Shown: positions 29,808 through 37,220, numbered from the stretch's first letter. The stretch: 43,333 nt of DNA from CAYUUR01 sp052034685 (GCA_052034685.1 JBPOIH010000016.1:1-43333), one strand, 5' to 3'. A program made the numbers and translations. The notes: generated from the letters alone by a model not told the origin.

Positions 29808-30536
29808 TTATGCCATACTTGTAATGCTTGCCCCAGCAAAAACACTCGGTCGATGGTTCCTCATTTGCTTGCGTACTTCTGGCAGATTTGGAACATGCTG
29901 AGCGACAATTCGCCAAAACTCCGGGCTATGGTCAAGATGTCTTGTGTGCGCTAACTCATGTATTAGCACGTAATCAATCAATTGTTCAGGTAAGAGCATG
30001 AGGAAGTAGTTGAGCGTAATGTGATGCGTACTGCTACAGCTGCCCCACCGTGATTTGAGTTGTCGTATGCTGAGTGACTGATACTGCATGCCGGTAGCAT
30101 TGGCAAGGAGGCGTAATCTATCTGGCAAATAATCGTCAGCTTGGCGTTGCAGAGCGCGCTTGGCGCCACGAACGGCAGCAGCTTGAACCGAAGGATCTGC
30201 CTCGCCCAGAATACTTGGGTGTTTAACCACGACTCGATTTTCAGTTGTACTAACGCGCGGCGACGGGACTGAATTATCAGGTATAAACACTAGAACATGA
30301 CTCTTGCCCAGTGTTTGTTGATTGTGCAATTGCGTTGATACGTTCTGACGTTGGCTTTGCACCCAAGCCTTCTTTTGCTGCAAGAACGCAAGACCAGCGC
30401 TATAGGGAACCCAGGTCGGCATGTTGACCCGTACATGTCCATCCACACTTAGGCTAATTCGAATACTACGGCTGCCGCGTCGCTTAGTTAACTGTACTTT
30501 GCCGAAGTCAACTGTGTCGATGTTTTTGGAAGACAT
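29808..30536 (-). CDS. YgjP-like (DUF45) zinc metallopeptidase domain protein
   Basis: A 242-residue protein of the YgjP-like/M48-type DUF45 family. The zinc site is HELAHTRHLDH (193-203), with the glutamate of HExxH and a third His six residues on. The family's RWGSCSS (163-169) and ITLNYFLMLLP precede it, and EFWRIV follows. The N-terminal half has the usual beta-rich segment (SRSIRISLSVDGHVRVNMP). Substrates are unknown for the family; most members are cytoplasmic. The start codon shares one base with the stop of the upstream kinase gene (TAATG). Confidence 0.9.
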   Translation of the reverse strand: MSSKNIDTVDFGKVQLTKRRGSRSIRISLSVDGHVRVNMPTWVPYSAGLAFLQQKKAWVQSQRQNVSTQLHNQQTLGKSHVLVFIPDNSVPSPRVSTTENRVVVKHPSILGEADPSVQAAAVRGAKRALQRQADDYLPDRLRLLANATGMQYQSLSIRQLKSRWGSCSSTHHITLNYFLMLLPEQLIDYVLIHELAHTRHLDHSPEFWRIVAQHVPNLPEVRKQMRNHRPSVFAGASITSMA

Positions 30537-31195
30537 TAGCGAATAACAATATTGCGTCGAGAAAGGTCAACGCGGCCACCACTTGAGTTAGGTATGAGGT
30601 TAACAAGCTCGGGTTTTGCGACATTAGAAGAATAGTTTTCGGCGGTTACAATACCCATTTCGTAGAGTTTCTTCATAACTGCGCCAAGCTGGGTGTTAAA
30701 GGTGTGCTTACCGCTTATAACCATGTAATCTTCGTGGCGTGGGTTCTGCATGCTTCCGATAAATGCATCAAACTCGGGACGGGTATACGGCTGTGCGTAC
30801 TTGTCGTTGTTGCGGCGGCGGTCACGCTTGGCTGTTCGTGCAAAAGCACTGTCAGTATCGATCTGTAGCCAAATCAGCAGTGGGTCAGCTTTGGCTTTGC
30901 GCGCAATGTCTCTGATCGTACGACGCTGCACGAGCCGATGTGCATTTGTGTCAAAGATCACGCTCACGCCTGCATTCAGAAACTCCTCCGTCATATATTC
31001 CATGAGGTGTGTTACGACTTCATTCTCTTGCTTGTCGTACTTAGGTTTATCAAAGAGTTCGTATCTAATTCTGTCGCCCTGAACATGTGCAGCCGACATG
31101 GCTTTGCTGAGTTCGTCTGCAAAGTGCGTCTTGCCTGCTCCAGGGAAGCCGTAGAGCATAATTACCACCGGTTTAGTTACGACAATTTTATTCAT
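30536..31195 (-). CDS. P-loop kinase (zeta-toxin/PNK-like AAA_33 type)
   Basis: A 219-residue nucleotide-binding protein from the ATG at 31195; an ATG at 31270 adds 25 unlikely residues. Walker A is GFPGAGKT (16-23). VIFDTNAHRLVQRRTI and RDRRRNN (lid-type arginines) match predicted small-molecule or polynucleotide kinases of the COG0645/zeta-toxin group. The C-terminal part (SGGRVDLSRRNIVIR) is unassigned. The substrate is unknown. It is coupled by TAATG to the YgjP-like gene. A TATACA -10 box lies seven bases before the ATG. Confidence 0.8.
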   Translation of the reverse strand: MNKIVVTKPVVIMLYGFPGAGKTHFADELSKAMSAAHVQGDRIRYELFDKPKYDKQENEVVTHLMEYMTEEFLNAGVSVIFDTNAHRLVQRRTIRDIARKAKADPLLIWLQIDTDSAFARTAKRDRRRNNDKYAQPYTRPEFDAFIGSMQNPRHEDYMVISGKHTFNTQLGAVMKKLYEMGIVTAENYSSNVAKPELVNLIPNSSGGRVDLSRRNIVIR

Positions 31196-31354
31196 CCCTA
31201 TATGTATAACAGAATCCCTGTTAGAAATAAAGTTGTCAGAGGTGACAAATGTTGTAAATTCGCGTATCATATCCCTGTCCTGCAGCTATACGAGTTATGC
31301 AGTTCTGAGCCCGATCAAAATGTCACGCCATTTTGTCGGCGCGAAATATGGGGT

Positions 31355-31381
31355 CCCCACAAAATCAACGATTTTGAGGGG
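31355..31381. other. Strong hairpin upstream of tRNA-Trp
   Basis: CCCCaCAAAATC (31355-31366) and GATTTTGaGGGG (31370-31381) form a 12-base arm pair with one A-A mismatch and a three-base loop, seven bases before the tRNA. It could be a processing signal for the tRNA precursor or a terminator of upstream transcription; the T run is missing. Confidence 0.4.
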
Positions 31382-31387
31382 TGTCTT

Positions 31388-31463
31388 AGGGGAGTAGCTC
31401 AGTTGGTAGAGCACCGGTCTCCAAAACCGGGTGTCGCAGGTTCAAGTCCTGTCTCCCCTGCCA
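31388..31463 (+). tRNA. tRNA-Trp(CCA), CCA end encoded
   Basis: A 76-nt cloverleaf with acceptor AGGGGAG/CTCCCCT, D arm GCTCAGTTGGTAGAGC, anticodon loop CTCCAAA (anticodon CCA) and T arm CAGGTTCAAGTCCTG. The discriminator is G and the CCA end is encoded. Its 3' end is duplicated 225 bp downstream. Confidence 0.95.
31442..31461 (+). repeat. Direct repeat, copy in tRNA-Trp 3' end
   Basis: Twenty bases of the T arm and acceptor of tRNA-Trp are repeated exactly at 31667-31686. This pattern is typical of attachment-site duplication after integration at a tRNA 3' end. Confidence 0.8.
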
Positions 31464-31498
31464 AAATAAAAGGATCCCGTCTGGGGTCCTTTTATTTT
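31464..31498 (+). terminator. Terminator after tRNA-Trp
   Basis: A stem of AAAATAAAAGGA and TCCTTTTATTTT with a CCC/GGG inner part closes directly after the tRNA and ends in a T-rich arm. Confidence 0.75.
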
Positions 31499-31666
31499 GT
31501 TGGTGAGCCAAGACTCGGTTCTGCGTCGTAGATTTTGCTTTAGCAAAAGATACTTGTCGCTGGTGCATTCGTGAAGTGCTGCGCACAGAAACTTGTTTCG
31601 AGCACAGCACAATACGGCCACGGGCTGACTGTCTCCTGGAAATAGGGACAATTGCCAGCGCACTAG

Positions 31667-31686
31667 TCAAGTCCTGTCTCCCCTGC
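31667..31686 (+). repeat. Direct repeat, second copy of the tRNA-Trp 3' end
   Basis: It is identical over 20 bases to 31442-31461. The 205 bases between the copies hold the tRNA terminator and no convincing gene. They may be the remnant of a former insertion. A degenerate GTCTCCTGG at 31631-31639 hints at further decay. Confidence 0.75.
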
Positions 31687-31715
31687 TTCGCAAAATCCTG
31701 TTAAACTAAAAAACA

Positions 31716-32276
31716 ATGAATCAACTCCCAACATTTATAACTGGAAATCAGAACAAGGCTGATTACCTTTCTAGGCAGCTTGGATTTGACCTTGATCATC
31801 AAAAAATTGAGCTTGATGAACTCCAGTCAACAGACTTGCATGTGATTGTTGAGCACAAGTTACGTCAGGCTTATGAAGTTTGCGTAAAGCCCGTGCTTGT
31901 CGAAGATGTAAGTCTTGTTTTTAATGCACTCAATGACTTACCAGGACCGTATATCAGATGGTTCGTTGATCACGCCGGCGATGAAGCCTGCTGTCGGATG
32001 CTTGATGGTTTTGATGACCGTAGTGCAGTTATTCGCTGCACGTTTGGTTATTATGATGGAGACGCTATAGAGTTCTTCGATAGTGAGCTGCCTGGTACGA
32101 TATCCGACACACCCCGTGGGAGTAATGGTTTCGGGTTTGATAGGTTCTTTATAAACGAAGGTTACACAATAACGCGTGCTGAAATGACACAAGAAGAAAA
32201 CGAACGAACCTACGCAGAACTAATGAAGCCATTTGCGCAAGTGCGTAGTTTTCTGCAATCACAAAGTAACGAGTAA
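31716..32276 (+). CDS. Non-canonical purine NTP pyrophosphatase (Ham1/RdgB family)
   Basis: A 186-residue Ham1/RdgB/ITPase family protein that hydrolyses dITP, XTP and similar nucleotides to keep them out of DNA. The family motifs are TGNQNKADYL (9-18), LVEDVSLVFNAL with the catalytic-type acidic pair, PGPYIRWF and GFGFDRFFI near the C-terminus. It lacks the SHR motif in its classical form (GTISDTPRGSNGFG is the nearest), so it is a divergent member. It begins 30 bases after the tRNA-Trp 3'-end repeat, with a TAAACT box eight bases upstream and no Shine-Dalgarno. Confidence 0.85.
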   Translation: MNQLPTFITGNQNKADYLSRQLGFDLDHQKIELDELQSTDLHVIVEHKLRQAYEVCVKPVLVEDVSLVFNALNDLPGPYIRWFVDHAGDEACCRMLDGFDDRSAVIRCTFGYYDGDAIEFFDSELPGTISDTPRGSNGFGFDRFFINEGYTITRAEMTQEENERTYAELMKPFAQVRSFLQSQSNE

Positions 32277-32282
32277 ATAGCA

Positions 32283-32311
32283 AAAGCCCGCAGAGTAAAT
32301 CTACGGGCTTT
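32283..32311. terminator. Bidirectional terminator between the Ham1/RdgB gene and the LysM-Rpf gene
   Basis: AAAGCCCG (32283-32290) and CGGGCTTT (32304-32311) pair perfectly, followed on the plus strand by GTTT and preceded by an A run. It serves two convergent genes. Confidence 0.75.
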
Positions 32312-32333
32312 GTTTACGTCTTTAGCATAGACG

Positions 32334-32969
32334 CTATCTCAAACCGAGTTTTGCGCTACATGCTGGCCAGTGACCCCAGCCGCCGCTACCTTTAAGCATT
32401 TCAGCGCGACGGATTTGCTCTGCCTTGCTTGCTTGGTGTGGATAGCCGCTGCCGCCAACTCCGCGCCAACTACTCAAGCTAAACTGCAGGCCTCCGTAGT
32501 AACCGTTGCCAGTGTTAATTGACCAGTTACCGCCTGATTCACAGGCAGCGAGCCTATCCCACGCACTTCCAGTGCTCGCAGTAACTTTTGGCGCAACATA
32601 AGCTTTGCGTGGTGTATTGCGAACAGTTGTTTTTGGTGACTGTACTGGCGTTGATGCTGGAACAACTGCATCACTCGGCATTTCTCGCCGTTTAATTTTT
32701 TCCGACTTACTTGGAATGCGGATTTTGTCACCTGGATAGATGAGGTCCGGGTGCTTTATCTTTTTGTTAGCGTAGAACAGTCGTTCGTATGTTGAACGAT
32801 GTTTTTTGGCGATAATCGATAAGCTATCGCCTGGCTTAACCGTAACAACCTTTTTGGTTTCTACGGGCTTTGGTTTCTGATTTGATTCCTGTGCATGCAC
32901 AGATGAGCCGCTGGACGTCAAGATAATTGCGCCCAAAAACAGACCCACTATTGTTGCGATTACTCGCAT
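32334..32969 (-). CDS. Secreted LysM and Rpf-type (transglycosylase-like) muralytic protein
   Basis: A 211-residue secreted protein from the ATG at 32969, chosen because of GGGAGG seven bases upstream. A signal peptide covers about 1-26 (ending SVHAQ). A LysM domain (about 41-86: VVTVKPGDSLSIIAKKH, then IYPGDKIRIP) binds peptidoglycan. A Pro/Thr-rich linker leads to a resuscitation-promoting-factor-type domain (WDRLAACESGGNW with Glu144, YYGGLQFSLSSWR, and a final WGHWPACSAKLGL). Two cysteines probably form the conserved disulfide. Such proteins cleave glycan strands and can wake dormant actinobacteria; for an epibiont of actinobacteria this could act on self or host. Confidence 0.93.
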   Translation of the reverse strand: MRVIATIVGLFLGAIILTSSGSSVHAQESNQKPKPVETKKVVTVKPGDSLSIIAKKHRSTYERLFYANKKIKHPDLIYPGDKIRIPSKSEKIKRREMPSDAVVPASTPVQSPKTTVRNTPRKAYVAPKVTASTGSAWDRLAACESGGNWSINTGNGYYGGLQFSLSSWRGVGGSGYPHQASKAEQIRRAEMLKGSGGWGHWPACSAKLGLR

Positions 32970-33095
32970 AGTAGCCTCCCTTATACCCTGTTGTAATGTA
33001 CCCTTATTGCTATTTAAAAGTTTCGCAGCCGACGCCGCGTGGGTCATTTAGGTAAGTATCTTTTCCACCTCACGAGTAAAAAAGACACAATGACT

Positions 33096-33123
33096 AGCCT
33101 ACTACACCCACATGTAGTGTCAA
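33096..33123 (-). promoter_or_regulatory. Promoter of the LysM-Rpf gene with dyad in the spacer
   Basis: On the minus strand, consensus TTGACA (33118-33123), a 16-bp spacer and TAGGCT (33096-33101). The dyad ACTACA (33101-33106)/TGTAGT (33113-33118) fills the spacer and suggests a regulator site. The leader to the ATG is about 120 nt. Confidence 0.5.
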
Positions 33124-33148
33124 GCCCCTTACGCCTAACCATATAACT

Positions 33149-33180
33149 AAAAAGCTCCATAACAGATGTCATGGAGCTTT
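33149..33180 (-). terminator. Terminator after rpmG
   Basis: AAAGCTCCAT (33151-33160) and ATGGAGCTTT (33171-33180) form a perfect 10-bp stem, followed on the minus strand by TTTTTAG. Confidence 0.8.
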
Positions 33181-33199
33181 ATGCGCAGTAATGTAATAT

Positions 33200-33397
33200 T
33201 TACTTTGTTACTTGATTTCGGCCAAGATTTTTCTTGGTTTCTGTATACCAAGTATGCTTTCGCAACACTGGATTATACTTTTTCAGACGCAGTTTGTCTG
33301 GAGTATTCATAGTGTTTTTCTTGGTGTAGTAGTGTCGGTGACCCGTCTCTTCACACACTAGACCAATTACTTTGCGTTTATCGCCTTTTTTTGCCAT
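33200..33397 (-). CDS. rpmG: 50S ribosomal protein L33 (cysteine-poor type)
   Basis: A 65-residue bL33 of the zinc-free type. HRHYYTKKNTMNTPDKLRLKKYNPVLRKHTWYTETK is the diagnostic middle in short pieces, but the CxxC pairs of zinc-binding L33 are lost: only one Cys (in LVCEETGH) remains. A short Gly/Asn-rich tail is added. It overlaps the PspC gene upstream by one base (TAATG). Confidence 0.95.
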   Translation of the reverse strand: MAKKGDKRKVIGLVCEETGHRHYYTKKNTMNTPDKLRLKKYNPVLRKHTWYTETKKNLGRNQVTK

Positions 33398-33603
33398 TAT
33401 TTCTTCACCTCACTTTTCTTTGGAATGATGATTGCAAGTACAACATAGGCTACAACACCTGGGAATAGTCCAGTGATAACTGTACCGAGCGCCCATCCAG
33501 CACGTACGAGTGTTGGATCAACGTCAAAATACTCAGCAATACCCGCACATACACCGTCGAGTTTGCGATCATCTTCTGATTTGTATAGTATCTTCTTTGC
33601 CAT
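33397..33603 (-). CDS. PspC domain small membrane protein
   Basis: A 68-residue PspC-family protein. The signature LDGVCAGIAEYFDVDPTLVRAGW (residues 15-37, in register with the family) is followed by a membrane segment with a GLFPGVVAYVVLAIIIP pattern. PspC proteins take part in envelope stress sensing in some bacteria; in small genomes the role is unknown. It is coupled to rpmG and begins 37 bases after a tRNA-Thr 3'-end repeat unit. Confidence 0.9.
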   Translation of the reverse strand: MAKKILYKSEDDRKLDGVCAGIAEYFDVDPTLVRAGWALGTVITGLFPGVVAYVVLAIIIPKKSEVKK

Positions 33604-33639
33604 TTACAACATTCTAACAGATTATAGTTGATATTTCAA

Positions 33640-33716
33640 TGGAGCCGTTGTAATCTTCGATTTCACCTGGCCTCCTTGGAAAATACGAGCAAACACGGTT
33701 GTTCAGTATTGTCCTC
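33640..33716 (-). repeat. 77-bp unit downstream of tRNA-Thr(GGT), ending in a copy of its 3' end
   Basis: The unit follows the CCA of tRNA-Thr(GGT) directly and ends in a perfect 12-bp copy of its acceptor end (plus-strand TGGAGCCGTTGT at 33640-33651 and 33717-33728). Inside are an imperfect hairpin (GGACAATAC/GTATTTTCC on the minus strand) and a small ATC-GAA-GAT hairpin between TGAA and TACA. Size and order match the two units behind tRNA-Thr(TGT), although most of the sequence differs. Confidence 0.7.
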
Positions 33717-33791
<75 letters not shown>

Positions 33792-33821
33792 ACATTCAGT
33801 GGACTATGATAGCATTTTTAG

Positions 33822-34196
33822 CTATTTTCTGAAAGCTCTCTCTGAAGGTAGTTTCAGAGTATACAAAGGTGCAATCTCCTCGACAACTGCCGCCTGCTCA
33901 ACAATAAGCCAAGGCTTAACAGTGCTGGTTAATCCCCGCCGGACAATACTAAAGTATCTACTGTCTTCATCGGACATTTCGGTTATTAATGGCTCAAAAA
34001 GCATTTCTGCGTCATCTGCACCGAGTCTTAGGTATTCAGCTGGCTGTGAATGTACGAAACACACCAATCTGCCTAAAGCATGCTCTTTATCCTGGGCAAC
34101 TATAGTAAAGTCGACAGCTCGAACATCATCCTCGACCCTGCCCCAATACCATTTCTCGCGTTCATCCATTATATATACAGTAGAACGGTTCACCAT
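33822..34196 (-). CDS. Protein of unknown function between tRNA genes
   Basis: A 124-residue soluble protein from the ATG at 34196; an ATG at 34169 is also possible, and neither has a clear Shine-Dalgarno. It has WYWGRVEDDVRAVDFTIVAQDKEHALGRLVCFV, in pieces, and a C-terminal beta-like part (VKPWLIVEQAAVVEEIAPLYTL). I know no family. It lies between two tRNA loci, a common site for laterally acquired genes. Confidence 0.5.
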   Translation of the reverse strand: MVNRSTVYIMDEREKWYWGRVEDDVRAVDFTIVAQDKEHALGRLVCFVHSQPAEYLRLGADDAEMLFEPLITEMSDEDSRYFSIVRRGLTSTVKPWLIVEQAAVVEEIAPLYTLKLPSERAFRK

Positions 34197-34303
34197 GCTT
34201 AACAACTATAAACACCAATATTCTGTTGTAATTTCAATCTCGACAGTGTTGGATGAAAACACTTCCGTGGTTTTTTGAAAAAGTAAGAATTCGCTTAACA
34301 GAT

Positions 34304-34325
34304 AAAAAGACCTCCGATGAGGCCT
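34304..34325 (-). terminator. Terminator after the tRNA-Thr/tRNA-Tyr cluster
   Basis: AGACCTC (34308-34314) pairs with GAGGCCT (34319-34325) with one mismatch around CGAT. On the minus strand it is followed by a T run. Confidence 0.7.
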
Positions 34326-34335
34326 TAATTCAGTA

Positions 34336-34421
34336 TGGTGCAGGGAGAGGGATTCGAACCCCCGAAGGCATAAGCCAGCAGATTTACAGTCTGCCGTGTT
34401 TGACCGCTTCACTACCCCTGC
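34336..34421 (-). tRNA. tRNA-Tyr(GTA), long variable arm, CCA end encoded
   Basis: An 86-nt class II tRNA with acceptor GCAGGGG/TCCCTGC, anticodon loop CTGTAAA (anticodon GTA), a long variable arm and T arm GGGGGTTCGAATCCC. Discriminator A and CCA are encoded. A perfect hairpin (34426-34445) lies four bases before its 5' end, probably a processing feature. Confidence 0.95.
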
Positions 34422-34531
34422 ATATGAAGGAGCCGGAGCTCCTTCTTTGTTAAAACACTTCTTGAAACTACACTCACATTGTAATCTCTTTTGATTAGGA
34501 TTCCTCGCAATGGTCCTAATCAACTCAATTC
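34422..34531 (-). other. tRNA spacer with two strong hairpins
   Basis: This segment between tRNA-Tyr and the repeat units has no gene. It holds GAAGGAGC/GCTCCTTC (34426-34445) and GATTAGGA/TCCTAATC (34493-34521). Both are likely folded in a shared Thr-Tyr precursor RNA. Confidence 0.5.
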
Positions 34532-34607
34532 TGGAGCCGCCTGTAGCCTTCGGCTTCATCCGGCTACCTCGAAAACATATTGCCAGCAAGCTGTCATATG
34601 TTTTCTG
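34532..34607 (-). repeat. 76-bp tRNA-Thr(TGT) 3'-end unit 2
   Basis: It ends in a 13-bp exact copy of the tRNA-Thr(TGT) 3' terminus (34532-34544). A hairpin with stem GAAAACATA/TATGTTTTC has the apical segment GACAGCTTGCTGGC, shared exactly with unit 1, and is followed by a GCC-GAA-GGC hairpin between TGAA and TACA. Confidence 0.75.
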
Positions 34608-34684
34608 TTGAGCCGCCTGTAACCCTTTGGGATGCAGTTGCTCCCTCAGAAAGTTCAAGCCAGCAAGCTGTCAGAACTTTCTTC
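34608..34684 (-). repeat. 77-bp tRNA-Thr(TGT) 3'-end unit 1
   Basis: It follows the CCA of tRNA-Thr(TGT) directly and ends in a near-exact copy of the tRNA 3' terminus (34608-34620, CCA changed to CAA). The hairpin stem AGAAAGTTC/GAACTTTCT differs from that of unit 2 but stays paired, with the same apical GACAGCTTGCTGGC; a CCC-AAA-GGG hairpin follows. Confidence 0.75.
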
Positions 34685-34761
34685 TGGAGCCGCCTGTCGG
34701 ATTCGAACCGACGACCTACGGTTTACAAAACCGTCGCTCTAACCAACTGAGCTAAGGCGGC
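34685..34761 (-). tRNA. tRNA-Thr(TGT), CCA end encoded
   Basis: A 77-nt cloverleaf with acceptor GCCGCCT/AGGCGGC, D arm GCTCAGTTGGTTAGAGC, anticodon loop TTTGTAA (anticodon TGT) and T arm GTCGGTTCGAATCCGAC. The CCA end is encoded. Two further copies of its 3' end follow at 77 and 76 bp. Confidence 0.95.
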
Positions 34762-34804
34762 ATCAATTACTTAAAAGTACCGCAGAAGTGTACCAAAACA
34801 GGGG

Positions 34805-35458
34805 TTAAATTACAACTCTTTTGGGGCGCACAACCCGTTTACGCTTGCCAGATGGCACGACTAACTTACTTAACTTTGCCTTAACTTCATCTGCTTCTGG
34901 CTGCATGCCGCGACTTTCATAGGCTTTCATAAGGAGTGTGTAACTTTCTTTGTTTGGCTCAAGTTCTATAGCTTTGTTTAGCTCATCAAACATTTGTTTG
35001 TCGTTATTGAGCTTTTCTAGCACTTTGGCGTAAGCGATATGTCGCGCGGCAAGCTGATCATCGAGTTTCAGCGCTTGTTCAAAGGCAACAGCTGCTTTCT
35101 GGTAATTCTCTGTTTCATAGTATATAAGGCCGAGGTTGTGAAGGCTCGACTGCGTTGCTTCTATGCTTGAAGCAATTTCAAAACAGTCGATGGCGTCTTT
35201 GTATTCCTTTTGCTTTGCGTACAGTATGCCAAGGCGGTTATAGGCAGCAGCATTCTTTTCGTCGATCTTTAGAATAGTCAGAAGTGCTTTCTCTGCACGT
35301 AAGAAACGGTTTTCACGCATTCCTTGATGGGCAATATCCCAGAGTTTTCCTACTTTATCCGATATTTTACGTGGAAGTGGTGACAGCTCCTCGTCACGCC
35401 ATTGTGTGCTGCGTAATGCGAACATTCCGAATCCTGCGATGAGTAGTAATGCAAACAT
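34805..35458 (-). CDS. Membrane-anchored TPR protein
   Basis: A 217-residue protein with a short N-terminal membrane anchor (residues 1-14) followed by tetratricopeptide repeats from about 45 to 190. The clearest are AAYNRLGILYAKQKEYKDAIDCFEIA, SSLHNLGLIYYETENYQKAAVAFEQAL and a third starting ARHIAYAKVLEKL. The C-terminus is strongly basic (KRKRVVRPKRVV). TPRs mediate protein contacts; the partner is unknown. A TATAAT box (35467-35472) lies eight bases before the ATG with no Shine-Dalgarno, giving a likely leaderless mRNA. It ends a long minus-strand gene series. Confidence 0.88.
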   Translation of the reverse strand: MFALLLIAGFGMFALRSTQWRDEELSPLPRKISDKVGKLWDIAHQGMRENRFLRAEKALLTILKIDEKNAAAYNRLGILYAKQKEYKDAIDCFEIASSIEATQSSLHNLGLIYYETENYQKAAVAFEQALKLDDQLAARHIAYAKVLEKLNNDKQMFDELNKAIELEPNKESYTLLMKAYESRGMQPEADEVKAKLSKLVVPSGKRKRVVRPKRVVI

Positions 35459-35486
35459 TGCTAGCTATTATAGCATGCCTGGGCAA

Positions 35487-36347
35487 CTATATTTGCAGAG
35501 CAAGGTCAGTCAGTATAAGCTTTTTGTTAACGCCAGACCGAGTTGATGACTCACTGTGTGAGATTGCTTCACGGCATGATTGCCAGCGCTTTACTTGTTG
35601 CGACTGCTTTTTGGACGCTGCTGCGCGTTGCCCTATTTGAGCAATTCTATCCATTGCCCACAGTAAGTCTGTAATCGTTGCTTGTTCTTTGGCAAGTGTC
35701 TCAATCATCGTTAAGCGCTGATATTGATCTGCAACAATGAACTGTTTTGCAATGTCAATCTGCCCATTGAGTGGGTGTTCCTCTTCTGCCAGTAAGGCGT
35801 GTGTAAGGCCAGGTAAACCTGCACTTAAAAGGATCATTTTGTCGATTTCGTTAGAAGCTGAAAACTCACGAGAAAAGTACTCTTTAATGACTGCTGACTG
35901 AGGGCAAATTACCTCACATGCCTGCATTCTTGAGTGGATGGTTCTGAGCAATTTTTGAGGCTGGCTGGCAGTCAAGATAATGCAGGTATCAGCAGGCGGT
36001 TCTTCGAGTGTTTTAAGTAAGGCATTCTGGGCCTCGTTTGTCATAGTGTCTGCGTCTGAAATGTGTATAACACGGCGAATGCCGGCTTTGCCAGGCGTTA
36101 TGAGCTTCAAGAATGCCGTGATTTCACGAACGTGCTCAATTGATATTGATGCGTCCTCTGCAATATGTTTGTAGTATGGATAGTCGGCAAGTTTACTCGG
36201 TTCGATGTTAAGTAACCTTGCTACGTACCATTTAGCAACCGTGTCTTTACCAACACCTCGCTGTCCAGTAAGTAATATAGTGTGTGGCTTTTTTTTCAGA
36301 AAAGCTTCAAGCGTCTGTTGTGTACGTGGATGGAGTAGAACTTCCAT
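35487..36347 (-). CDS. holB: DNA polymerase III delta' subunit (HolB-like)
   Basis: A 286-residue clamp-loader subunit of the AAA+ type. It keeps LLTGQRGVGKDTVAKWYVA (24-43), ISDADTMTNEAQNALLKTLEEPP and the SRMQ motif after ILTASQPQKLLRTIHS. There are no zinc cysteines. With DnaX it loads the sliding clamp. It is followed by a TPR gene and preceded by the rluD-like gene six bases away. No Shine-Dalgarno is clear, so coupling is likely. Confidence 0.88.
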   Translation of the reverse strand: MEVLLHPRTQQTLEAFLKKKPHTILLTGQRGVGKDTVAKWYVARLLNIEPSKLADYPYYKHIAEDASISIEHVREITAFLKLITPGKAGIRRVIHISDADTMTNEAQNALLKTLEEPPADTCIILTASQPQKLLRTIHSRMQACEVICPQSAVIKEYFSREFSASNEIDKMILLSAGLPGLTHALLAEEEHPLNGQIDIAKQFIVADQYQRLTMIETLAKEQATITDLLWAMDRIAQIGQRAAASKKQSQQVKRWQSCREAISHSESSTRSGVNKKLILTDLALQI

Positions 36348-36353
36348 ATATCG

Positions 36354-37211
36354 CTAGCCTATCATGACAGTGAAGTTATCTGGCGAAGGTGACTCAAACA
36401 CTTTGCGTTCGCTACTTGGCAGTGTTATTTCAAGCGAAGTTGCGTGCAAGTACATGCGATCAGCTGGTTCTCCGCCATATAGAATGTCCCCAACGATTGG
36501 ATGCTTGATATGCTGCAAATGAACGCGCAGCTGATGCGTACGCCCTGTGTAGGGATAAAGTGCCAGGTGGGTATGGACACCATCGGTTGCGATTACTTTA
36601 TATGTCGTTGTTGCGGTTTTGCCGTGCACAGTTGGGTAAAAGCTTTTGGGGTCTTTTGGATTTCTTCCAATAGGTATGTCAATCACAGCCTCCGCTGGGT
36701 CTACGGTGCCAGTGACGATAGCTTGATAGCTTTTCTTTACTTTGCGCAACGAGAACTGCTTTTGCAGAAAGCTTAAAGCTTCTGGGGTCTTTGCACAAAT
36801 AATGACCCCTGAAGTCGCCCTATCAAGCCTATGAACAATACCGCCACGATCACCGGTTTGATCACGTAGTTTTGGCGCAATAAACGTGGCTACTGTAGCC
36901 TCTGGGTTAAATGCACCTTTGCTATGAGTTAAAACGCCGGCTGGCTTGTTGATTACAATACAGTCGTCATCTTCATACAGTACAGGCAGATCGATATCAG
37001 GAATGATCTGTGCTTGCTCAAAGTCAAAGTTAACTTCTATAGTATCGTTTTCACGAATCTTATAGCTCGGTCGTTCTTTTTGACCGTTCACGGTCACCTT
37101 ATTCTGATCAAACAGCTTACCGACAAATGCCCGACTGACAGCGTCAGCATGCTTTGTTATGGTTACATCTAATCGTGCACCAGTGTCATCCAACGAGGCC
37201 TTAAACTTCAT
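36354..37211 (-). CDS. RluA-family 23S rRNA/tRNA pseudouridine synthase
   Basis: A 285-residue RluA/RluD-type pseudouridine synthase. An N-terminal S4 domain (ARLDVTITKHADAVSRAFV, about 12-60) precedes the catalytic domain with VINKPAGVLTHSKG (86-99) and GIVHRLDRATSGV, with catalytic Asp130. PYTGRTHQLRVHLQHIKHPIVGD, in pieces, is the usual C-terminal signature. It modifies U to pseudouridine in rRNA; the exact site (RluD-like or RluC-like) cannot be told. It lies between trpS and holB in a tight operon. Confidence 0.95.
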   Translation of the reverse strand: MKFKASLDDTGARLDVTITKHADAVSRAFVGKLFDQNKVTVNGQKERPSYKIRENDTIEVNFDFEQAQIIPDIDLPVLYEDDDCIVINKPAGVLTHSKGAFNPEATVATFIAPKLRDQTGDRGGIVHRLDRATSGVIICAKTPEALSFLQKQFSLRKVKKSYQAIVTGTVDPAEAVIDIPIGRNPKDPKSFYPTVHGKTATTTYKVIATDGVHTHLALYPYTGRTHQLRVHLQHIKHPIVGDILYGGEPADRMYLHATSLEITLPSSERKVFESPSPDNFTVMIG

Positions 37212-37220
37212 AGTCGTATG

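Noticed and set aside
31386..31670. Minus-strand ORF of 94 codons across tRNA-Trp
   Set aside because: It reads antisense through the tRNA and its terminator; the QDLNLRHP-type end is the common false ORF opposite tRNA genes.
32970..33047. Longer N-terminus of the LysM-Rpf protein
   Set aside because: The extra 26 residues precede a good Shine-Dalgarno and signal peptide start at 32969 and have no signal-peptide character.
33640..33716. Reading the tRNA-Thr(GGT) 3' unit as a decayed tRNA gene
   Set aside because: The length fits, but there is no 5' acceptor strand, D arm or anticodon stem; only the final 12 bases match the tRNA.
34206..34658. Minus-strand ORF of 150 codons across tRNA-Tyr
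   Set aside because: It runs through tRNA-Tyr and structured spacer and has no protein-like pattern or ribosome-binding site.
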